The notes beneath the pieces are model-generated. The model saw only the letters and a list, made by a program, of their open reading frames with translations. It was not told the DNA's origin and did no database searches. From contig NZ_JAJOHW010000006.1 of NCBI RefSeq assembly GCF_021129195.1, positions 1 through 44,550 of the forward strand: 44,550 nucleotides of DNA, given 5' to 3'. The translations under genes and the position numbers were made by a program. This document shows positions 17,602 to 27,730 of this stretch, one piece after another; positions within the stretch are counted from its first letter, which is position 1, and the number at the start of each line of letters is the position of its first letter. This stretch comes from Chromobacterium aquaticum (GTDB lineage: Bacteria > Pseudomonadota > Gammaproteobacteria > Burkholderiales > Chromobacteriaceae).

Positions 17602-18324
17602 TCAATGCAGCTGGAACTCCATCAGCCCATGCTCTTCGCTGGGCAGCGATAATTCGACGAAATCATTCAGGCAAAACAAGGTCAGCTTGCCGCCGTAGAC
17701 CGCGCCGGTGTCCAGGTTCAGCACATTGTCAAAACGAGTGGCGCTGGTCTGCGGGGTATGGCCAACCAGCAGCAGCTCGACGCCGCTGACCACGCCGCCG
17801 CGGCCATTGCGCGCGCGTTCGCGCGACCACAGCGCGGTGTTGCGGCTGGCGTCCGGCAGAGTGCCGTTTTCCAGACCCGCGACCAGGGCGTCCCAGTCAT
17901 TGTCCGGGCAATCGGCGTGCACCACGCCTATCTTGCCGCCAGCGCCGTCGGCGATCTCTATCGCGTAGGGCAGGCGCTGAAAGGCTGCGAGGCAGGCTAG
18001 TCGCTGCGCCGTGGGCAGGGCCAGCAGCCAGGAGCCGCCATTGTTGACGTGGCGGATCTCAGCCTGTTTGTCGCCCAGCAGCGAATCGATTGCCAATTGC
18101 TCGTGATTGCCGCGCACTGCGTGGAACCACGGTTGCGTCAGCCACTCCAGCACCGCGGCGCTGTCGGCGCCGCGGTCCACCATGTCGCCGACCGAGAACA
18201 GCCGGTCGCATGTGGGATTGAAGGCGGCCATTTTCAACAGCCGCGACAGTTGACGGAAGCAGCCGTGGATATCGCCTACCGCCCAGTCGCGGCCTTGGGT
18301 ATTGCGTTGCAGCTTCAGAATCAT
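17602..18324 (-). CDS. Metallophosphoesterase, lambda-phosphatase/PrpA type
   Basis: A 240-residue calcineurin-like phosphoesterase. Seen: the metal-binding series GDIHGCFRQL (residues about 17-26), GDMVDRGADS, RGNHEQ, and C-terminal GHTP with the following LDTGAVYGG. This order marks the Ser/Thr-phosphatase-like branch (PrpA/PrpB, lambda phosphatase) or a diadenosine-tetraphosphatase relative. A protein or nucleotide phosphatase role is likely but the substrate is unknown. The start at 18324 (MILKLQRN) is preferred because the GDIHG strand then follows at the normal distance; the upstream ATG at 18363 has no ribosome site. The 133 bp upstream are AT-rich and probably contain its promoter. 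Confidence 0.88.
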   Translation of the reverse strand: MILKLQRNTQGRDWAVGDIHGCFRQLSRLLKMAAFNPTCDRLFSVGDMVDRGADSAAVLEWLTQPWFHAVRGNHEQLAIDSLLGDKQAEIRHVNNGGSWLLALPTAQRLACLAAFQRLPYAIEIADGAGGKIGVVHADCPDNDWDALVAGLENGTLPDASRNTALWSRERARNGRGGVVSGVELLLVGHTPQTSATRFDNVLNLDTGAVYGGKLTLFCLNDFVELSLPSEEHGLMEFQLH

Positions 18325-18457
18325 GCTTGAACTCGGGGGTGGGGTGCGGATATTTTGCGCCATGCCGATGGTTTTGTCATCGTATTGATAGTTTCCAAAC
18401 TAGAACTATTTTTGTTTGACTATCATTGGCTTAGCGAGTTCTGTGGCGAGTCTGAGC

Positions 18458-19123
18458 TTAGCCGGTCAGCCATTCCTGGCAGAATTGCCGGCGGAATTCG
18501 AACAGCGCTTGCAGCCGCTGCTCCGCCATCCTCCTGCCGGCCTCGGTCTGCATCATGCCTGGCAATTTAGCCAGTTTTACCTCGATATGGTCCAGCGCCC
18601 AGCGGCGGTCGTCCAGCTCGCGGTCTGCGCCCTGAGGGTCCAGCGGGTGGGCCAGCGCGGAATCCATGCGGCCGGCGGTGTAGAACAGCCGCGCCAGTCC
18701 GATGGCGCCCAGCGCGTCCATGCGATCGGCGTCCTGCACGATGCGCGCCTCCAGGCTTTGCGGCGCGATAGCGGCGCTGAAGCTGTGCGCTTCGATGGCG
18801 TGGGCGACGCCGTCGAGCTTGTGCTGCGGAAAGTTGTCGGCGGCCAGCAGCGCGCGGGCGCGCGTGGCGGCCTGGCGCGAGGCTAGATGGCGCTCCGGGT
18901 GGTTCTTGGGCAGGTTGACCAGGTCATGCAGATAGCAGGCGGCCAGCACGGTCAGCGCGTCGGCTTCGGGGTGGGCGTCCAGCAACTGGCGGGCGCAGGC
19001 CCAGACGCGGTGGAAGTGGTTGAGGTCGTGGGCGCCGTCGTCGTCGCCCGGCTGTTGCAGCAGCAACTGGATCAGGCGTTGGCGCCAGTTTTCCAGCGGG
19101 GTATCGCTAAGGGGGTGGCTCAT
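18458..19123 (-). CDS. HD-domain phosphohydrolase (YedJ-like)
   Basis: A 221-residue HD-superfamily hydrolase. Seen: the first histidine in HDLNHFHRVW (about residue 32), the HD pair in ACYLHDLVNLPKNHPERH, AIEAHSF, and the final aspartate in VQDADRMDALGAIG. These make a complete metal site. Relatives such as YedJ are uncharacterised nucleotide or phosphate-ester hydrolases. It lies downstream of psuG in the same direction, with 104 bp between that contain small GC hairpins; membership of the psu operon is uncertain. Confidence 0.88.
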   Translation of the reverse strand: MSHPLSDTPLENWRQRLIQLLLQQPGDDDGAHDLNHFHRVWACARQLLDAHPEADALTVLAACYLHDLVNLPKNHPERHLASRQAATRARALLAADNFPQHKLDGVAHAIEAHSFSAAIAPQSLEARIVQDADRMDALGAIGLARLFYTAGRMDSALAHPLDPQGADRELDDRRWALDHIEVKLAKLPGMMQTEAGRRMAEQRLQALFEFRRQFCQEWLTG

Positions 19124-19227
19124 TGCGGCGGTGGTGGGTTGGGGCAGAGGATTACAGCCCCAATCCGCACCGCCGTCAAGCCGGCGTTAAAAGCCGGTTC
19201 AATGTGTCGTTCTTGCTCGCGAGGCGC

Positions 19228-20154
<927 letters not shown>

Positions 20155-20180
20155 TGCGTGCTCCTTAGTTGATGACGAGA

Positions 20181-21263
20181 TCAGGCGTTCAGATAGGCTT
20201 CCACCGCCGCGCGCGACAGTGAAGGGTTGTTGGTGGCGGCGGAGGACAGCGTCAGCGCGGCGCAGCCGCGGGCGAAGCGCACGCTGTCCGCCAGCGGCAG
20301 CTCATTGAGCCAGCCCCAGGCCAGGCCGGCCATCAGCGCGTCGCCGGAGCCGGTGGTGTTGACGATGGCGCAGTCCGGCGCGTCCAGCCAGCCATCGCCG
20401 GCTTCGCCGCTGTAATAGATGCCGGCGCCGGCCATGCTCAGCACCACGCGGCGCACGCCCTGGCCATGGAACCAGCGCGCGGCGTCCGGCGCGTGTTCCG
20501 GGCGTTCCAGCGGCAGGCCGGACAAGGCGGCGGCTTCCAGACGGTTGGGCTTCAAGGTGTGGATGCGCGACAGCCAGGGGCGGATGCGCTCGGCCTTGAA
20601 CGCGGAGACCGGATCGATGAACAGCGGCTTATCGCCGCTTTCGGCGATCAGCCAGGCCAGCGCGTCGGCGCATAGATTGGTGTCGGCCACCACCGCGCCG
20701 GCGTGGCGCACCAGCTCGCGCTGCGCTTGCAGCCGTTCCGGCGTCAGCCGCTTGAGGATGTCCATGTCGTTGATGGCCAGCGCCATGTCGCCATCGGCCT
20801 GCTGGATGGACAGATAGGTGGAGGTGGCGGCGTCCGGCAGCGTCAGGCAGCCGCGCACGTCGACGCCGGCGCGCTGGGTGGCCTCCAGCAGCGAACGGCC
20901 GTGGATGTCGTCGCCCACCACCGAGACCAGCCGGCAGTCGGCGCCGAGCCGCGCCAGATTTTCCGCGACGTTGCGCGCCACGCCGCCGGGCGAGCAGCGC
21001 ACCTGGCCGGGATTGGAGTCGCCGTGGCGCAGTTCAGCGGCGGCGCTGCCGACAATGTCCATATTGGCGCCGCCGACGGCGGCGATATAGCGCTGCTCGG
21101 CCAGGATGTAGCCTTTGCCGCGGATATGCCCCTTTTGCACCAGATTCATGATGTGCCCGGCCACCGCCGAGCGGCTGATGCCCAGTTGATCCGCCAGCTC
21201 CTGCTGCGGGATCAGCGGATCCAGGCGCAGCAGAGAGAGGATTTGTTGTTCCCGCTCAGTCAT
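20181..21263 (-). CDS. psuK: Pseudouridine kinase with N-terminal winged helix-turn-helix
   Basis: Phosphorylates pseudouridine to the 5'-phosphate used by PsuG. Residues 1-55 form a DNA-binding winged helix (LSLLRLDPLIPQQELADQLGISRSAVAGHIMNL); residues about 58-355 are a PfkB-family sugar kinase with GGANMDIVG, the substrate-binding NPGQVRCSPGGVARNVAENL and the catalytic anion hole NTTGSGDALMAGL. The ATG at 21263 is used; a TTG just before it is in frame. The start codon sits within a repeat array (21261-21299) that may be its own operator, so the enzyme could be a self-regulating sensor. Confidence 0.95.
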   Translation of the reverse strand: MTEREQQILSLLRLDPLIPQQELADQLGISRSAVAGHIMNLVQKGHIRGKGYILAEQRYIAAVGGANMDIVGSAAAELRHGDSNPGQVRCSPGGVARNVAENLARLGADCRLVSVVGDDIHGRSLLEATQRAGVDVRGCLTLPDAATSTYLSIQQADGDMALAINDMDILKRLTPERLQAQRELVRHAGAVVADTNLCADALAWLIAESGDKPLFIDPVSAFKAERIRPWLSRIHTLKPNRLEAAALSGLPLERPEHAPDAARWFHGQGVRRVVLSMAGAGIYYSGEAGDGWLDAPDCAIVNTTGSGDALMAGLAWGWLNELPLADSVRFARGCAALTLSSAATNNPSLSRAAVEAYLNA

Positions 21264-21299
21264 CAAACATTTGTCCGTTTAGCAAACATTTGTTTGATG
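21261..21299. promoter_or_regulatory. Candidate psuKG autoregulatory operator
   Basis: Two direct copies of CAAACATTTGT (21264-21274 and 21283-21293) are 19 bp apart, about two helical turns. They are enclosed by an inverted repeat CATCAAACA (21261-21269) and TGTTTGATG (21291-21299). The array covers the psuK start codon, where a bound protein would block transcription or initiation. The helix-turn-helix of PsuK itself is the obvious candidate ligand. Confidence 0.6.
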
Positions 21300-21322
21300 T
21301 TACCGCTATGGCATGCGCACGG

Positions 21323-22153
21323 TCAAGCGCGGCGCATCTCCCATTGCGACAGCCACAGCTGGCCGCCGCAGCCGCGCAGCAAGTTGGCCATCGCCTGATC
21401 GGCGGCGTCGATATTGTTGCAGCCGAGGCGCTCGGCGCCGATGGCCGCTTGCGTCGCGGCCAGCAACGAACGGGCGACGCCACGGCGTCGGCAGTCGGGG
21501 CGCACCGCCAGTTCTGCGATGTCGCCGGCGCTGGAGTGCAGGGCATAGCCGATCAGGGCACCATTCCGCCGCGCGGTCAGCAAGCTCAGCGGCGGCCGCG
21601 CCCGTTGTAGGCTGTCGCGGCTATTGGGTATTGCCGGTTCGAAATCCAGCTCCCAACACGGCCATTTCTCCGGCTGGCCGTGTTGCAGCGTCCAGTCGCC
21701 GGGTGGCGCGACGATGGCTTGTTCGATGCGGTAACAGTCCAGCCGGCGATGCGCTTGAAAGCCGAGGCCGGTATAGGCGGCCAGCGCAGCGGCGTTGTCG
21801 GCGATCACTTCCAGCCGTTGGCGGCGGATGCCGCGGCTGGCCAGGCGCTGGCTCACCGCGGCGGCCATCGCCTGCAGCAGACCCCGACGGCGCGCGGCCG
21901 GCAGCACGCCGGTGGCGATGCAATAGCCGGCAGGGCCGCTCTCATCGCAATGGATGCCGGCCAGCCACAGGCCGACGAGAGCATCTCCTTGCCTGGCGCC
22001 GACGCTGAGTTCAGGCCGCCAGCCGCGACGGTGCAGCATGGCGGCCAGCTGTTCTTCGTCCATCCGCATCGGTACCAGATAGTCGTCGAAAGCCTGGGTG
22101 AAGGCTTGGTGGATCAGGGAAAAATGAGTGAGGGAAAGGCTGTGCAAACGCAT
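21323..22153 (-). CDS. Tandem GNAT acetyltransferase
   Basis: 276 residues containing two GNAT-like units. The first (about 1-150) has the acetyl-CoA loop VLPAARRRGLLQAMAAAV and LEVIADNAAALAAYTGLGF; the second (about 165-276) has AVRPDCRRRGVARSLLAAT. Both loops keep the R/Q-x-x-G-x-G/A pattern, so one or both units may bind acetyl-CoA. Relatives with this build acetylate antibiotics or small amines, but no substrate is evident. It is divergent from the downstream YjfB-like gene and upstream of psuK in the same direction. Confidence 0.85.
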   Translation of the reverse strand: MRLHSLSLTHFSLIHQAFTQAFDDYLVPMRMDEEQLAAMLHRRGWRPELSVGARQGDALVGLWLAGIHCDESGPAGYCIATGVLPAARRRGLLQAMAAAVSQRLASRGIRRQRLEVIADNAAALAAYTGLGFQAHRRLDCYRIEQAIVAPPGDWTLQHGQPEKWPCWELDFEPAIPNSRDSLQRARPPLSLLTARRNGALIGYALHSSAGDIAELAVRPDCRRRGVARSLLAATQAAIGAERLGCNNIDAADQAMANLLRGCGGQLWLSQWEMRRA

Positions 22154-22327
22154 GGACGCGGTCTCGGTGAATGCGGGGGGCGTCCGGTATTATGCCGTCC
22201 GCGTCGCATCGTGGCCCAGGGCTGTAGTGTATTGGATACAAAAGACTAAATTCAGCGATGACAGCCGGCGATGATGCGTCTAGACTATAGCCATGCGCAT
22301 TGTGCGTGTTTCAGAGGGAGGCGAAGT

Positions 22328-22516
22328 ATGGATGGATTGAGTCAGATCAGTGGGCAGGGCGTGTCCAACAGCATCCAGATCTACGCATTGAAAAAAGCCA
22401 TGTCGGCGCAGTCGCAGTCGGCTTTGAGCTTGGTGCAAGGCGCGTCCGACACTATGGCACAGGCCCAGGCCAGCAATCCGGCCCATCTGGGGCAGAATAT
22501 CGATACCCGCGCCTGA
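22328..22516 (+). CDS. Small YjfB-like putative motility protein
   Basis: 62 residues: MDGLSQISGQGVSNSIQIYALKKAM, then QSALSLVQGA and NPAHLGQNIDTRA. This matches the pattern of the YjfB family of small proteins, labelled putative motility proteins because of their association with flagellar bacteria; the biochemical role is unknown. GGGAGG lies about seven bases upstream of the ATG. A strong terminator follows 16 bp after the stop. Confidence 0.82.
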   Translation: MDGLSQISGQGVSNSIQIYALKKAMSAQSQSALSLVQGASDTMAQAQASNPAHLGQNIDTRA

Positions 22517-22532
22517 GACGGCGGGGTGACTG

Positions 22533-22558
22533 AAAAAGCGGCCTAGGCCGCTTTTTTT
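22533..22558 (+). terminator. Rho-independent terminator after the YjfB-like gene
   Basis: AAAAAGCGGCC (22533-22543), two-base centre TA, GGCCGCTTTTT (22546-22556), with the T run going on to 22558. Confidence 0.93.
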
Positions 22559-22570
22559 ATTGTGGGGTTT

Positions 22571-22720
22571 CAGAACCTGTTCACGATCTCGCGAGCTAGG
22601 GCGAGACAAGGCGAAAACAGCTGAGGAAGCGGAATGTGCCCGTGGCGCATGAGTATTCCGAAGCGGTGCTCACCTCGCCACGTCTCATGACGCGCAGCAG
22701 TGCGTAAACAGGTTCTCAGG
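22571..22720 (+). repeat. Dispersed 150-bp element, copy 2
   Basis: Begins CAGAACCTGTTCACG and ends CGTAAACAGGTTCTCAGG, with the shared GCGAGACAAGGCGAAAAC block. The central hairpin here is ATGTGCC/GGCGCAT (22634-22650) instead of ATGTAC/GTACAT, a change made on both arms. The right tip supplies the TGA stop (22718-22716 on the minus strand) of the convergent hydrolase gene. It lies just after the YjfB-like terminator. Confidence 0.9.
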
Positions 22721-23543
22721 CGCTGAGCGCCTGATTCCAGTCTTCCGGAAACTGCCGTTCCAGCCAGCTGGCTAGCCATTCCGCCGCGCTCTCCCAGCGC
22801 GTGTCCAGCATCATCATGTGGCCGAGATGGGGCAGGATGTCCGCCGCCACATCCAGCCGCCGCGCGGTGGCGACCACGTCTTCCGGCCCTACGAGCTTGT
22901 CCTCGGCCGCGCCCAGCACCAGCGCCGGCATCTTCGCCAGCGGCCGGTTGGCCAGCGGATTGACCAGGGTCATGTCCATCAAGGCGCGCTGGCTTTCCTG
23001 CTGGCAGCGGCTGATCAGCAGTTCCACCGCCGATTCCGGCGCATCCGGCGACAGCAGCATGTCTTTCAGTTCGACGAACTCCGGGTCGTACAGGCCGTGC
23101 TGGTACATATTGAGCTTGAGGAATAGCGCCGGCGCCTGCGTCAGCAGCCGCAGGCTGGACGAGGCGAGCCCGCCGGGTGGTACCGAGGCCAGCAAGGCGG
23201 CACCGGGCAGTTTGTGGCGGCTCAGGTATTGCTGAGCGACAAAGCCGCCCATGGAATGGCCGACCATCACCGGCGCGGCCGGCAGTTGTTTGAGCGTTGT
23301 GTCGAGATTGCGCACATAATCGTCGACGCCGATCGCGGCCAGGTAGTCCCGACCCTCGCTGCCGCCGTGGCCTTCCAGGCTCAGCGCCCAGCAATCGTAG
23401 CCTTGTCGGGCGAACCAGGGCATGAAATTCTCCCGCCAGCACCAGGCGCCGCAAAAGGCGCCATGCACGAACAACAACGGCGGCGCGTCTCGCGCCGCCG
23501 TTGTTGCCGGAGCCTGATGCAGCAGTTCCAGGCGAGGATGCAT
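22716..23543 (-). CDS. Alpha/beta-fold hydrolase
   Basis: A 275-residue serine hydrolase. Seen: oxyanion-hole VHGAFCGAW near residue 30, nucleophile elbow VGHSMGGFVAQ (Ser about 98), acid in VLGAAEDKLVG and the catalytic His in LPHLGHMMMLDTRW. The broad family covers esterases, lipases and C-C hydrolases, so the substrate is open. Its ATG overlaps the stop of the PhoH gene (TGATG at 23545-23541), indicating coupled translation. Its own stop codon is made by the dispersed repeat. Confidence 0.9.
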   Translation of the reverse strand: MHPRLELLHQAPATTAARDAPPLLFVHGAFCGAWCWRENFMPWFARQGYDCWALSLEGHGGSEGRDYLAAIGVDDYVRNLDTTLKQLPAAPVMVGHSMGGFVAQQYLSRHKLPGAALLASVPPGGLASSSLRLLTQAPALFLKLNMYQHGLYDPEFVELKDMLLSPDAPESAVELLISRCQQESQRALMDMTLVNPLANRPLAKMPALVLGAAEDKLVGPEDVVATARRLDVAADILPHLGHMMMLDTRWESAAEWLASWLERQFPEDWNQALSA

Positions 23544-24946
23544 CACAGCGCTTCGGCCGCGTGGTCGGCCAGCCGCGAGCGCTCGCCGCGCTGCAGCGTG
23601 ATGTGGCCGGAGTGCTCCCAGCCTTTGAAGCGGTCCACCACATAGGTCAGGCCGGAGCTGCCCTCGGTCAGATAGGGCGTGTCGATCTGCGAGATATTGC
23701 CCAGGCAGACCACCTTGGTGCCGGGGCCGGCACGGGTGATCAGGGTCTTCATCTGCTTGGGCGTCAGGTTCTGCGCCTCGTCTATGATCAGGTATTTATT
23801 CAGGAAGGTGCGGCCGCGCATGAAGTTCAGCGATTTGACCTTGATGCGGGAGCGGATCAGATCGCGGGTGGCGGCGCGGCCCCAGTCGCCGCCGTCGTCG
23901 TCGCTCTTGTTGAGCACATCCAGATTGTCCTCCAGCGCGCCCATCCACGGCGCCATCTTTTCTTCCTCGGTGCCGGGCAGGAAGCCGATGTCCTCGCCCA
24001 CCGGCACGGTGACCCGGGTCATGATGATTTCGGAGTACAGCTTCTGTTCCAGCGTCATCGCCAGGCCGGCGGCCAGCGTCAGCAGGGTCTTGCCGGTGCC
24101 GGCTTGGCCCAGCAGGGTGATGAAGTCCACTTCCGGGTCCATCAGCAGATTGAGGGCGAAGTTCTGCTCGCGGTTGCGCGCGGTAATGCCCCAGACATTG
24201 TTCTTGTGGTGGCTGTAGTCCTTCAGCGTCTGCAGCACCGCGGTTTTGCCCTCCACCTGGGTCACGCGCGCCTGCAGCGGCTGGGCGCCTTCCTGCCACA
24301 GCATCTGGTTAACGTAGAGGTTCTGGCCGTCCGGGCCCTTGACCTGGTAGTAGCTGCGGCCCTGTTCCTGCCAGGACTTCATGTCCTTGCCGTTGCGCTC
24401 CCAGAAGCTTTCGTCGATTTCCCGGGTGCCGGTGTAGAGCAGGTCGGTGTCTTCCAGCACCTTGTCGTTGAAGTAGTCTTCCGCGTCCAGGCCCAATGCG
24501 CGGGCCTTGATGCGCATATTGATGTCTTTGGACACCAGGATCACCGAGCGGCCTTGCTGCAGCTCCTTCAATGCCATCACGATGCCGAGGATCTGGTTGT
24601 CGGCCTTGCCCACCGGCAGCGACGGCGGCAGCACGCTGTGTATCGCCTGAGTCTGCAGGATCAGCTTGCCGGTGGCGGCGTCGCGGCTGGCGCTCTTCAG
24701 CGGAATGCCGGATTCGATCTCCGCTTCGGCGCCGCTGACGATCTCGTCCAGGAAGCGGCTGGCCTGACGGGCGTTGCGCGCCACTTCGGACATGCCCTTC
24801 TTGTGGGTGTCCAGTTCTTCCAGCGTGATGATGGGGATGAACACATCGTGTTCTTCGAAGCGATACAAGCAGGTGGGGTCGTGCAGCAATACGTTGGTAT
24901 CGAGAACAAACAGCTTGCTGGCGCTGACTTTTTTGCGGCTGGCCAT
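23543..24946 (-). CDS. PhoH-family protein with PIN nuclease domain
   Basis: 467 residues. The N-terminal PIN domain (about 10-140) starts KLFVLDTNVLLHDP with its first catalytic Asp, and has acidic residues in TLEELD and SKDINMRIKARALG. The C-terminal PhoH ATPase (about 245-460) has Walker A GQAGTGKTLLTLA, MTRVTVPVGEDIGFLPG and Walker B LIIDEAQNLTPKQMK. PIN-PhoH (PhoH2/YlaK type) proteins act as RNA helicase-nucleases. It should not be confused with the shorter phoH next to ybeY. An AGGGGAT ribosome site supports the ATG. It follows bcp by 60 bp and overlaps the downstream hydrolase. Confidence 0.93.
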   Translation of the reverse strand: MASRKKVSASKLFVLDTNVLLHDPTCLYRFEEHDVFIPIITLEELDTHKKGMSEVARNARQASRFLDEIVSGAEAEIESGIPLKSASRDAATGKLILQTQAIHSVLPPSLPVGKADNQILGIVMALKELQQGRSVILVSKDINMRIKARALGLDAEDYFNDKVLEDTDLLYTGTREIDESFWERNGKDMKSWQEQGRSYYQVKGPDGQNLYVNQMLWQEGAQPLQARVTQVEGKTAVLQTLKDYSHHKNNVWGITARNREQNFALNLLMDPEVDFITLLGQAGTGKTLLTLAAGLAMTLEQKLYSEIIMTRVTVPVGEDIGFLPGTEEEKMAPWMGALEDNLDVLNKSDDDGGDWGRAATRDLIRSRIKVKSLNFMRGRTFLNKYLIIDEAQNLTPKQMKTLITRAGPGTKVVCLGNISQIDTPYLTEGSSGLTYVVDRFKGWEHSGHITLQRGERSRLADHAAEAL

Positions 24947-24964
24947 GATGATCCCCTGGTTTTA

Positions 24965-25002
24965 TCGCGGGGCGGCCCGGAAGCCGGCCGGCCCCGACGC
25001 GG
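24965..25002 (-). other. Strong GC hairpin between bcp and the PhoH gene
   Basis: CGCGGGGC and GCCCCGACGCG bracket GGCCCGG/CCGGCC, making a long imperfect stem in the 60-bp gap. Read leftward, the direction of transcription, no T run follows; the T run is on the other side. It may partly separate bcp from the PhoH gene or stabilise the bcp mRNA end. Confidence 0.5.
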
Positions 25003-25006
25003 TTTT

Positions 25007-25459
25007 TTAGAGCGTCTTGACGAAGTCCAGCACCGCCGCGGCGTGGCCGGGCACTTTGACGCCGCGCCACTCGCGCGCGATGTCGCCGTTCCGGTCAATC
25101 ACGAAGGTGCTGCGCTCAATGCCTCGGACTTGTTTGCCATACATATTCTTCATCTTGATGACGCCGAACAGATTGCAGACGGTCTCCTCTTGGTCGGACA
25201 GCAGTTCAAACGGCAGCTCCAGCTTGGCCTTGAAGTTTTCGTGGGACTTCAGGCCGTCGCGGGAAATGCCGACGACGACGGCGCCGGCCGCGGCGAATTC
25301 GGCATGGAGATCGCGGAAGTCCATGCTTTCATTGGTGCAGCCGGGCGTGTTGTCTTTGGGGTAGAAGTAGATCACCAGCGGCTTTGGGCTGGAGGACAGC
25401 TGAAACGAGACGCCGGCGGTGCCGGGCAGGGTGAAGTCGGGGCAAGCAGTGCCGGACAT
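25007..25459 (-). CDS. bcp: Peroxiredoxin, Bcp/PrxQ type, lacking the usual resolving Cys
   Basis: A 150-residue thiol peroxidase that reduces hydroperoxides using thioredoxin. Seen: PDFTLPGTAGVSF, the strand VIYFYPKDNTPGCTNES with the peroxidatic Cys (about C41), and the conserved Arg in RSTFVIDRNG. Typical Bcp enzymes have a second Cys five residues after the first (C-x4-C); here that position is Met (CTNESM). Other cysteines (C6 and the one in EETVCNLFG) could resolve instead, or it may be a 1-Cys form. The thioredoxin reductase gene is two genes upstream. Confidence 0.92.
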   Translation of the reverse strand: MSGTACPDFTLPGTAGVSFQLSSSPKPLVIYFYPKDNTPGCTNESMDFRDLHAEFAAAGAVVVGISRDGLKSHENFKAKLELPFELLSDQEETVCNLFGVIKMKNMYGKQVRGIERSTFVIDRNGDIAREWRGVKVPGHAAAVLDFVKTL

Positions 25460-25557
25460 GCAATAACTCCTGTGGTGGAACTGGGTGGTGCGTCCGCCTT
25501 GTCTTGAGATTAGCGGATTCCCGCCCGGTTAGACAATGGGAATGGGTAACGAAATTT

Positions 25558-26181
25558 TCACGGCGCGTGTTCGCGGCGCAGCAGCACCAGCAAGGCGCCG
25601 GCGCCACCCATGGTTTCGCCGGCCTCGCAAAAGGCCAGCACATCGGGGTGGTGCTTGAGCCAGGCGCGCACCATGCGCTTGAGCACCGGCTGGCCGTTGG
25701 AGCCGAAACCCTTGCCGTGTATCACTCGCACGCAAGGGCCGTGGCGCCGCGCCTGGTGCAGGAACAGCGCCAGCGCATCCTGGGCCTGGTAGCGGTCGCA
25801 GCCGTGCAGGTCGAGCTGGCGGCTGACCGGCCAGAAACCGGCGCGCAGTTTCTTCAGCGTGGCGGAGGGCATGCCTGGACGGGCGAAATGAGCGTCGATC
25901 TCGGCCGGTTCAAACCAGCCCACCATCTGCTGCAACAAGGCCTGCTGCACCGCCTCCGACGTCGTCTCGTGGGCGTGGCGGCGGCGCGGGTGCGGGCTGG
26001 GCTTGGCGCGCGGGCTGGTATGGCGGCCATCCGGTTTCAGCGGCTTGACGTCGCGGAATAGCTGGCGGAAGTCCGGTTCCGGCTCGGCCGGCGGGGCGGC
26101 GGAAACGGAAACGCCAGCCGGCGCGCGGGAATCGCGCACCTGCTGGCGCAGGCCTTGCAGCGCTTTTTTGAACGCTTTCAA
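25558..26181 (-). CDS. Smr-domain protein
   Basis: 207 residues. The first 90 are polar, basic and proline-rich, probably disordered. The C-terminal Smr domain (about 115-205) has RQLDLHGCDRYQAQDALALFL and VRVIHGKGFGSNGQPVLKR, the LDLHG and HGKG motifs of the family, which cleaves RNA or branched DNA in characterised members (MutS2 C-terminus, SmrA/SmrB). SmrB of E. coli cuts mRNA at collided ribosomes; whether this copy does so is unknown. It starts 4 bp after trxB and is probably co-transcribed with it. Confidence 0.92.
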   Translation of the reverse strand: MKAFKKALQGLRQQVRDSRAPAGVSVSAAPPAEPEPDFRQLFRDVKPLKPDGRHTSPRAKPSPHPRRRHAHETTSEAVQQALLQQMVGWFEPAEIDAHFARPGMPSATLKKLRAGFWPVSRQLDLHGCDRYQAQDALALFLHQARRHGPCVRVIHGKGFGSNGQPVLKRMVRAWLKHHPDVLAFCEAGETMGGAGALLVLLRREHAP

Positions 26182-26185
26182 GTGT

Positions 26186-27553
<1,368 letters not shown>

Positions 27554-27580
27554 TTGCCAGCGCGGGCCGCGTGCTATACT
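27554..27580 (+). promoter_or_regulatory. Promoter for the tig-clpP-clpX transcript
   Basis: TTGCCA (27554-27559) and TATACT (27575-27580) are 15 bases apart. The -10 is preceded by TGC, an extended -10 that tolerates a short spacer. It lies about 150 bases before the tig ATG. Confidence 0.65.
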
Positions 27581-27640
27581 GTCCGCTTTCGCGTTGGGTG
27601 CGCGGTGTAACTCCGCGCAGCGCCACTTGGAGGTGCGGTA

Positions 27641-27721
27641 ATGGAGATGCGGCAATGCCCGCCGAGTCCGCCTATCCGTGGCGTCGTACCGTCCCAGATG
27701 ACTAAACCTGTCACACACTAA
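27641..27721 (+). CDS. Short leader ORF coupled to tig
   Basis: Twenty-six codons beginning MEMRQCPPSPPIRGVV, with GGAGG eight bases upstream. Its TAA stop (27719-27721) runs into the AAGGA ribosome site of tig, nine bases before the tig ATG. The peptide has a CPPSPP run, and consecutive prolines slow ribosomes. A leader role for translation of tig is plausible; chance occurrence is possible. Confidence 0.4.
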   Translation: MEMRQCPPSPPIRGVVPSQMTKPVTH

Positions 27722-27730
27722 GGATTTAAC

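Noticed and set aside
19212-19226. Fragment of the dispersed repeat next to psuG
   Set aside because: Only about 15 bases (TTGCTCGCGAG and neighbours) match; this could be chance or a decayed remnant, too little to call.
24965-25008. Terminator on the plus strand (hairpin followed by TTTTTT)
   Set aside because: No plus-strand gene precedes it; the T run is the antisense of the bcp stop region.
27595-27640. tRNA-like hairpins upstream of tig
   Set aside because: CGCGG/CCGCG is a lone stem; no T arm, anticodon arm or CCA end.
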